A stretch of 64,000 nucleotides of DNA from Polychytrium aggregatum (lineage: Eukaryota; Chytridiomycota; Chytridiomycetes; Polychytriales), in NCBI RefSeq assembly GCF_025602895.1, contig NW_026516316.1:62001-126000 (forward strand), given 5' to 3'. Below the pieces are notes generated by a model. The model searched no databases, was not told where the DNA came from, and saw nothing but the letters and a program-made list of their open reading frames with translations. Both the position numbers and the translations under genes were made by a program. Within the stretch, counting starts at the first letter, position 1, and every line of letters begins with the position of its first letter. Shown piece by piece: positions 59,301 through 64,000 of this stretch.

Positions 59301-59949
59301 GTTGCTTGCTGAACACATCGTTGTAGTCTTCGTATTTGTCTGGGAGCGGGAGGTCTGTTTCCGGAGTTGCGGTGCTCAAGGCTCCAATCAGGACTGGCTG
59401 GCCCCGCTTGAGCATTCTCTTGAGGCCCGCGGCGCTGACGAACGACACATGAGGCAAGGTGGGCACGCTCGGAGCGTCTTGTGCGCTCTCGGTATCTGGC
59501 TCGGAGGGTGCAGAGTCCGGAGGCAACGACTGACTTGGCTCCGTTGGGAGCGATACGGTTTCGGACCGACACACCTCTTGGCAATGACTGGATGTGAATC
59601 GGATGATCTTCTTGCCCCAACGTATCCAAGGCTCGTGGGATTGCAGCCACGGGTAGCCCAGGATAACTTGGTGGTATGGGGACTTGATGATCTTGAAGGT
59701 GATGACTTCCTTGTGGCTATCGATGCCCATCACAAGGGGCAAGGTCTCGTGCGAGATGCCCCCGGATGTGAGTGGTTGGCCATCGATGGCCCGTCCATCA
59801 ATGGGGCTGTCCAAGCATCGGAGTGGAACTTGGTGGCGTTGGGCAAAGTCAGCATCCATGCAGTTCAGCTGGGCCCCAGAGTCGATGAAGGCCTTGGCGG
59901 TAAACTGGGACTCTTGGGATTGGCAAGATACGGGAATCTCAAAGCACAT
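56389..59949 (-). CDS. element C Pol polyprotein: protease, reverse transcriptase, RNase H, integrase, chromodomain
   Basis: 1186 residues from the first ATG; the open frame itself reaches back to about 60065 past the gag end. Protease active site FIDSGAQLN (about residue 24), RT with LRLCVDYRRLN and YLDDILIYS (about residue 390), RNase H starting VVETDASDYALGAVL (about 537), integrase HHCC region ending CETCCRAKP (about 800), catalytic DD35E (DFVVELP, TDRGPQF, QSERVN; about 823-918) and a C-terminal chromodomain (EYEVQEILDSRVRGNKLEYL, about 1110-1150). This order (RT before IN) is Ty3/gypsy. The chromodomain probably directs insertion to chromatin marks. Synthesis probably needs the frameshift at the gag end. 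Confidence 0.97.
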   Translation of the reverse strand: MCFEIPVSCQSQESQFTAKAFIDSGAQLNCMDADFAQRHQVPLRCLDSPIDGRAIDGQPLTSGGISHETLPLVMGIDSHKEVITFKIIKSPYHQVILGYPWLQSHEPWIRWGKKIIRFTSSHCQEVCRSETVSLPTEPSQSLPPDSAPSEPDTESAQDAPSVPTLPHVSFVSAAGLKRMLKRGQPVLIGALSTATPETDLPLPDKYEDYNDVFSKQQADHLPDHRPWDHRVELVDPDKHPVRGPVYPLTELEMQALQDYVKENLDKEFIRRSTSPVAAPILFVKKKSGELRLCVDYRRLNQACKKQFYPLPNIRDLFRKIRSARVFTKLDLRGAYNLVRIAEGHEWLTSFTCPLGQFEYLVMPFGLQGAPATFQAFMDHVMKDLGHCVAVYLDDILIYSEDPEQHEDHVRAVLEQLRRNGLYCKLEKCHFDTDEVEFLGHIVNTEGIKMDPRKVQAVLDWVPPQSVKQLQMFLGLANYYRTFIHDFSKIATPLHALTGNSGSFEWSPTAQEAFDLLKQAFTTAPVLAHPDPDKSFVVETDASDYALGAVLCQLGPDESMHPISYMSRKLTAPEINYEVYDKEMLAIVTALKEWRHFLSGSKHKVVVHSDHKNLVYFTTSRMLNRRQARWAMFLSEFDYEIVYKPGREMVVPDALSRKPQLEIKPDEPAYTQQRQVLLDASRLRIAALQVIALSAFEEKVKAVQQTDPYAQEVIANLTNPRFHAFRLRDGLLFRDGLLYVPTTELQLEVLWDSHDSRTAGHFGREKTLELLSRNYWFPKMAATVRKYVQSCETCCRAKPARHAPYGLLKPLPIPESPWSAVSMDFVVELPKSEGFDAIAVFVDRLTKMAHFRACSTSITAEETATLFMDSIFRIHGAPKSIVTDRGPQFKSTFWRRFHELLGTSTDLSSAYHPESDGQSERVNSVLETFIRCYCDYQQDDWVSLLPLAEFAYNNSAHSSTKSTPFYANYGFHPACDFKLSTQSEVPAAEERIEKIKQHLEQLKTHLADAQSRQKANADRHRKSFDIAVGSKVWLSRRNIRTQRPSDKLDWKRLGPFEVVRAINEVAFELKLPKSMARIHPVFHASLLEPVKPNELPGRQGPPPPPIEIDGHEEYEVQEILDSRVRGNKLEYLIRWRGYGPDEDSWESEENCRSAPQVVQEFHQRYPLKPRTPTKTKSARHPRHRKGA

Positions 59950-60056
59950 TGGTGGAGTACCACTCGAGAGGCTGCTGATGAGTGCACGCTCTGCATGGGT
60001 AGGGTCAGGAGGTTTGTTGTTGGAGTCCGGCGGGGCTCCTGATGCAGCCGCCGGAC

Positions 60057-61037
60057 TCAGCGAAAACCCTGCTGTTGCTTCTCAGGGCAGTGCTTTGCGA
60101 TATGGCCTTTGCCTCCACAATAGAGGCAGAGGCCCAAGCGACGACGTCGGTCGCGCTCGTCGATGGCCAGCTTACCCTTCGCTGCGGGCTGCGGGCCAAG
60201 AGGTGCCTTTAAGGCGTCCACTTCCATTGGAGTGGGTTCGGCCGAGGCGTAGGCGTTGGTCGGGAATCTTGAGCTTGCGCGGGGGGCGGGCTGGTAGCGG
60301 CGCTCTGCACGTTGTTCTTGACGGCGCTCGTACAGGCGGTTGTCGATCGATATTATGTGTTCGACAAGGTCGTCGAGGTTGAACGGCTCTCGGGACTTGG
60401 CGAGCTCGTCCTTGACCTCTGGGTGCAGACCACGGCGGAGGGCAAAGCGGAGGGCCGCGTCGTTCCAGTCCGTGTCGACTGCGAGGCGACGGAACTCGGC
60501 GATGTAGCTGGCGGCCGATCGGGTTCCTTGGGTGAGCGTGTCGAGGGCTCTCTCGGCTGACTTGGTTCGATCGGGGTCACCGAACGAGGCGTCGAGGCGG
60601 CGGACAAACTCCTCGAAGTTGTCCAGCACCATGGCGTCGTTGCGCTCCAGCACCGGAGCGAACCATGCTGCTGCAGTTTCGCGAAGGAAACTGGCAGCGA
60701 ACATGACCTTGAGGCGCTCGGTGCTGTAGCGGCGAGGTTGGACCGAGTAAATCAAGCGCAGGTGGTTCAAGAACGAACGAGTCTCCGAACGGCGACCAGA
60801 GAACATGGGTGGGTCAGCCATCCGTGGCTCGTTGGGAGCCTGGGGAAGTTGGGCGAGGAAGTTGCCCAGCGCGGCGTGCTGCTGGGCATTGGGAACTTGG
60901 GCTTGCTGGAGGGCAGCGTATGCGTGCTGCAACTGACCGAACTGCTCGTGCAGTTGCTGATAGGCAGCGAACAGTTGGTTGGCATCGGGGGGAGGAGGAG
61001 CTTCAGCCTCCATCGGCGGGACGTCGGGATTGTACAT
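60057..61037 (-). CDS. element C Gag with CCHC zinc knuckle
   Basis: 326 residues. Gln/Ala-rich coiled N-terminus (FAAYQQLHEQFGQLQHAYAA), a capsid-type retrotransposon_gag region (FSGRRSETRSFLNHLRLIYS, RRYSTERLKVMFAASFLR, TQGTRSAASYIAEFRRLA) and a C-terminal zinc knuckle CLYCGGKGHIAKHC. The start is the ATG at 61037 just after the CAAGG array. The stop overlaps the pol frame. Confidence 0.95.
   Translation of the reverse strand: MYNPDVPPMEAEAPPPPDANQLFAAYQQLHEQFGQLQHAYAALQQAQVPNAQQHAALGNFLAQLPQAPNEPRMADPPMFSGRRSETRSFLNHLRLIYSVQPRRYSTERLKVMFAASFLRETAAAWFAPVLERNDAMVLDNFEEFVRRLDASFGDPDRTKSAERALDTLTQGTRSAASYIAEFRRLAVDTDWNDAALRFALRRGLHPEVKDELAKSREPFNLDDLVEHIISIDNRLYERRQEQRAERRYQPAPRASSRFPTNAYASAEPTPMEVDALKAPLGPQPAAKGKLAIDERDRRRRLGLCLYCGGKGHIAKHCPEKQQQGFR
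60063..60069 (-). promoter_or_regulatory. putative -1 frameshift heptamer GGGTTTT
   Basis: In the gag frame the sequence reads CAG GGT TTT CGC TGA, so G GGT TTT fits the X XXY YYZ rule, six bases before the gag stop. The -1 frame is open from here into pol. Nothing else links the two frames. Confidence 0.7.
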
Positions 61038-61069
61038 GGTTAACAGAGAGACAGGGCACAGGGCACAGG

Positions 61070-61182
61070 GCAAGGCAAGGCAAGGCAAGGCAAGGCAAGG
61101 CAAGGCAAGGCAAGGCAAGGCAAGGCAAGGCAAGGCAAGGCAAGGCAAGGCAAGGCAAGGCAAGGCAAGGCAAGGCAAGGCA
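61070..61182. repeat. (CAAGG)n array in element C leader
   Basis: Over twenty uninterrupted pentanucleotides lie between the 5' LTR and the gag start. Read in frame it gives artefact peptides (QGKARQGKAR; ALPCLALPCL). Confidence 0.97.
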
Positions 61183-61203
61183 AAAGGAGGGGAGACGACA
61201 AAC

Positions 61204-61440
61204 TGTAACAGGACTGGGGACTGGACGAGAGCGGACGGACTGGAGTGAGCGGGTAACGACTGGTTTACTAGGCGAAGGACGGTGTTGTCGTCTCGCCGGT
61301 TTATTTTCGGCGGGCGACGCCTTGCATTTACATCCCTGGGGGGTAGCGGACCGGCTTGCCTGCGCTCCTTGGCGCGGGCTAAGCCCCCTCGGGATGCCTT
61401 CCGGGTCGTCCCGGAGCTCCCTGTCCGCGTGCCCATTACA
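61204..61440 (-). repeat. element C 5' LTR
   Basis: TGTAACAGG...GCCCATTACA, 237 bp; 61441-61445 is the right-hand CCTTC duplication. Confidence 0.95.
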
Positions 61441-61539
61441 CCTTCCAGAACCGAGAGGTGAACTGGCTTCCTCGGTCTGAAACCACTGTGTCGGGGAGGC
61501 CATGGAGACGAAAGACATTGTCGAGGAACAGTGACGCAG
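61441..61539 (-). pseudogene. element B integrase fragment (right part)
   Basis: A minus-strand frame encoding LFLDNVFRLHGLPDTVVSDR and then GSQFTSRFWK, which continues in 56140 after removal of element C. Cut at 61540 where an LTR starting TGTCATGAAC begins. Confidence 0.88.
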
Positions 61540-61984
61540 TGTCATGAACACCCTCTGCCCTTGCCCACTTCCTTCCTTTACCCTTGCCCTTTCCTTTCTG
61601 TTTGCCTGCCTTAGTGCTTTCCCTTCCTTCTGTTTGTTTGTTTCGCGCGCTGTCTGTGTTCCGTTCCCGCTTCCTTGCTGTTGGTCATGGGTTACGCCCA
61701 CGACGCCGCCTCGACGCCGCCTGACGCCTTGGCGCCGCCATGCCGCCGCCACTGACGCCCGCTGACTCACGGATCCCGAGTCACGGCCGCCACCTGCTTC
61801 GCTCGCTGCTTCGCCCTCCCCGCCGCTGGTTCGCTCCTGTCCCCTCGCTCTGCAACGTCGATCCTTGGCGCTCGCATAAATAGCCCTCCGACCAGCCTCT
61901 GTCTTTTGCCTTCGTCTTGCCACTTTGTATTTTTAGTATCCTAAGCCTTGGATCTAGAATAAAACTTTGGCTTCACACTTGACA
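61540..61984 (+). mobile_element. element D 5' LTR
   Basis: 445 bp from TGTCATGAACACCC to ..CACACTTGACA, with the same TGTCA/TGACA ends as element A. It holds ATAAATAGCCC (promoter-like) near 61876 and a GGATCTAGAATAAAAC poly(A)-like part near 61950, in the same order as the A LTR, so A and D are related families. Confidence 0.7.
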
Positions 61985-62157
61985 CTCTGTGTCCCAGTCC
62001 AGTTCCCGCTCCTCTCCCTACGTTCGAGTCTTGCATTAGGACTCTTGCGCACTTCCCTGCTTGCCCCGTTGTCCAGTCTTGACACTTGGCAAGACCTTCA
62101 ACAACCCCCCCACTTGCCCTGCCTCTGCCCCCGTTCCCTTCGCTATATCTTTTACCA

Positions 62158-62724
62158 ATGGCTTCCCCTTCGGGCCTTTCCGAGCCCGAGCTCCAGGCCA
62201 TCCGTGCGGTCATTATCCAGTCCGCCGAGAACGCCCGTTCTCTCCAGGACTTTTCCAAGTTCCTCCACGATCAGGATGATGCGCTCAACCGCATCACCGA
62301 TCGTATGGACCAGGTCCTGGCTCGCCGTGAAGAGGATGTCCGCCAAGTTGTCGCCGCCAGTGTCCAGGAGGCCCTCCGCAGCTACCAGGCCCAGCTCCCT
62401 CCTCCTGCTCCTGCTCCCGCTCCGATCCGTCGTGCAGGTCGCCCCTACTTCGGCGTACCTGACGACGTCGATGATCCTGCCCAAGACCCCGAGGACCACT
62501 CTGCGGGTCGCAACTCTGCCACCAGGCAGATAGGTCCTCCCGACCGCTTCTCTGGTAAGGACCCGAGCCGCTGCAATGCCTTCCTTTCGCATTGCAGACT
62601 GGCCTTCGTGTCCAACCCTCCCCTCTTCCAGACTGAAAGGGATAAGGTGTTTTACGCCTTATCCTATCTCGATGGTACTGCTGCAGACTACATGCAGCCG
62701 TACATCGATCAGTTGGAGAGAGAC
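62158..62724 (+). pseudogene. element D gag, 5' part (interrupted by element A')
   Basis: 189 codons from MASPSGLSEPELQAIRAVI. N-terminal helix, then IGPPDRFSGKDPSRCNAFLS and LFQTERDKVFYALSYLDGTA, the typical start of a Ty3/gypsy capsid domain. Homology stops at ..IDQLERD, where TGTCAGATCACG starts the A' LTR on the other strand. The remaining frame after that is foreign sequence. Confidence 0.88.
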
Positions 62725-63190
62725 TGTCAGATCACGGGATCAAGAGGAGATCAAAAGAAAAAGATAGAGAAGGGTTTTATTGATCTTAGCGAGGCTAGGA
62801 TCTAGAGTCAAGTGTGTCTGGGGTCGAAGGTGATGACCAGAAACATGAGCGGGTGAAGGCGGGCTATTTATCTGTCTGGCGGTCCCGGAGGCGAAGCCTG
62901 CCGCAGCGGGGGCGAAGCAGCGGAGGCGGCGGGACAGCAGCCAGGCAGCAACGGCTAACCGGAGAAACATGTGAAAGTCTGACAAATGCTCGGTGGCTGA
63001 CAAATGCGGGTGACACAGCGTCTGACTAATGCATGGTCGATGACAAATGCAGGGAAAACAGAGCGGCGTGTGCAACATGAGAGCAAGGAAAAAGGAAAGG
63101 CGTCACAGGACAAAGGAAAAGGAAAGTGTGCGACGCAAACAGTGACACAAGTGCGACGGTGCAGCTAGGCGGGCAGAGCGATCTGTGACA
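62725..63190 (-). mobile_element. element A' 3' LTR
   Basis: 466 bp with TGTCA...TGACA ends. On the minus strand it follows the purine tract GGGGGGGA (63191-63198). Matches 54591-54844. Inserted in element D gag. Confidence 0.88.
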
Positions 63191-63224
63191 TCCCCCCCAG
63201 AAAAATTGTGCTCAAGTCAAACCA

Positions 63225-64000
63225 TCAATTTTTCGATCCCGAGTTGCGTTGCACTTGTGCTTGGCAAAGGTCGATCAGTGTGTCCATTTCCGGAAGGTTG
63301 CGGTTGCGGCTGAGGAAGTCGTGGATATCTGCGAGTCCTCCATCCAAGAGTTCGGCCAGTGGTGCCCACGAGTCGTAAGATGGGTCGTATCCCTGCCAGC
63401 GGAGCAAGAACTCGTGTCGATATCCAGGAAGTCGACGTCGTCGGTTGATCCTGTGTCCAATGATCGCTTCGAACACTGATTCGTCGTTGTGGTTGGGTCC
63501 GGGTTCATCAAACACAAGTTGGTCGGTCGATGGTGTGTTGTAGGGGACGAGGGCGGAAGCGGGGAGTTCGGTTGTAAATCGGAGGGTCCTCGGGAGTCGA
63601 AGTCGATATCCAGTCGTTCCGATCTTCTCGATGATCTTGAAGGGTCCCAAGTACGGCATCCGCATCTTGGAGGGTGTGACGTCGTCCGTGCTGAAGTGAT
63701 ACGCGGTCGTGTCGATCAGGACTTGGTCGCCAATGTCGTAGCTGATATCGCGTCGATGTCGGTTGGCGTAGTACAGGGCCCGGTCCTGGGCCTTGCCGAT
63801 GTTGTCCGAGACCAAGTCCAGAGTCGCTTGCATCTCCTCGATCGACTGTGCTGCAGGGTTGGACTCGGCGATGATGTCGGTGTTGGCAGGAGTGCGAGGA
63901 TGCTGACCGTGCATCAGGAAGAAGGGCGAATGTCCAGTCGAAGCTGAGCTGTGTGAGTTGAGCGCGAACTGGATGTATGGCACTTGATCGATCCAGCGGG
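63225..64000 (-). CDS. element A' Pol, integrase C-terminus and chromodomain (5' part beyond window)
   Basis: An open frame to the right edge. It encodes the integrase tail YIQFALNSHSSASTGHSPFF, the GDQVLIDT segment, a GPF module (MRMPYLGPFKIIEKIGTTGY) and a chromodomain (HEFLLRWQGYDPSYDSWAPL), stopping 27 bp before the polypurine tract. The family is the same Ty3/gypsy chromovirus group but clearly different in sequence from C and B. Confidence 0.92.
   Translation of the reverse strand, partial: RWIDQVPYIQFALNSHSSASTGHSPFFLMHGQHPRTPANTDIIAESNPAAQSIEEMQATLDLVSDNIGKAQDRALYYANRHRRDISYDIGDQVLIDTTAYHFSTDDVTPSKMRMPYLGPFKIIEKIGTTGYRLRLPRTLRFTTELPASALVPYNTPSTDQLVFDEPGPNHNDESVFEAIIGHRINRRRRLPGYRHEFLLRWQGYDPSYDSWAPLAELLDGGLADIHDFLSRNRNLPEMDTLIDLCQAQVQRNSGSKN

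Larger units (their letters stand above)
56141..61440 (-). mobile_element. element C: complete Ty3/gypsy chromovirus LTR retrotransposon
   Basis: A 5.3-kb element read right to left: 5' LTR 61440-61204, leader with CAAGG array, gag 61037-60057, pol 60065-56389, purine tract AGGGAGAGGGTGA and 3' LTR 56377-56141. LTRs start TGTAA and end TTACA, are both 237 bp and look identical over their length by eye. It sits in the integrase of element B with the duplication CCTTC. Both large frames are open from end to end, so it may be competent for transposition. Confidence 0.97.

Noticed and set aside
61003-61923. 306-codon minus-strand frame across element C 5' end
   Set aside because: It only reads through the CAAGG array and the LTR; the real Gag is in another frame.

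Overview
The window is nuclear DNA of a filamentous or zoosporic fungus. Every multi-exon gene uses short GT-AG introns (mostly 60-250 nt). Vam7-type PX-SNARE and Atg22-type permease genes are typically fungal, and the LTR elements are Ty3/gypsy chromoviruses of fungal type. GC-rich coding DNA, very intron-dense genes and an SFI1-like centrin-binding protein would fit an early-diverging zoosporic lineage such as Chytridiomycota, but that placement is an inference. I joined the exons by hand. For every spliced gene with a complete set of proposed exons, the exon lengths sum to whole codons with consistent phases.

Layout: 1-4604 SFI1-like gene (minus, runs off the left edge); 5083-7126 cytochrome P450 (minus); 8736-9048 two tRNA-Arg genes; 9720-10790 a six-exon gene for an 85-residue protein; 11124-12604 YTH1/CPSF30 (minus); 13152-14375 mitochondrial-type TPR protein (minus); 16126-17408 secreted papain-like protease; 18125-21577 RRP1 (minus), divergent from 21965-22998 SNU23; 23808-26281 ATG22-like permease; 26866-27931 SmG; 28334-29852 ribosomal protein L26; 30725-32673 duplicated YdcZ-type DMT transporter (minus); 34646-37022 NKAP-like protein; 38254-39558 VAM7-like SNARE; 41461-44473 secreted amidase; 45041-49778 DBF4 (minus); 52140-53360 TKL-type kinase. 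There is no operon logic. Most genes are housekeeping: RNA processing (YTH1, SNU23, SmG, NKAP), ribosome biogenesis and translation (RRP1, L26, tRNAs), cell cycle (DBF4, SFI1) and vacuole/autophagy (VAM7, ATG22).

From about 54.6 kb to the right edge lies a stack of nested Ty3/gypsy LTR retrotransposons. LTR A is split by element B. The integrase of B is split by a complete element C (56141-61440, identical-looking 237-bp LTRs, 5-bp target duplication CCTTC, gag and pol overlapping through a GGGTTTT heptamer) and also interrupted by element D. The gag of D is in turn split by a second A-family element that leaves the window.

Intergenic and intronic DNA is full of near-perfect short-period minisatellites. 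A degenerate dispersed sequence carrying a helix-turn-helix-like coding fragment occurs three times (about 12.7, 40.9 and 51.1 kb).
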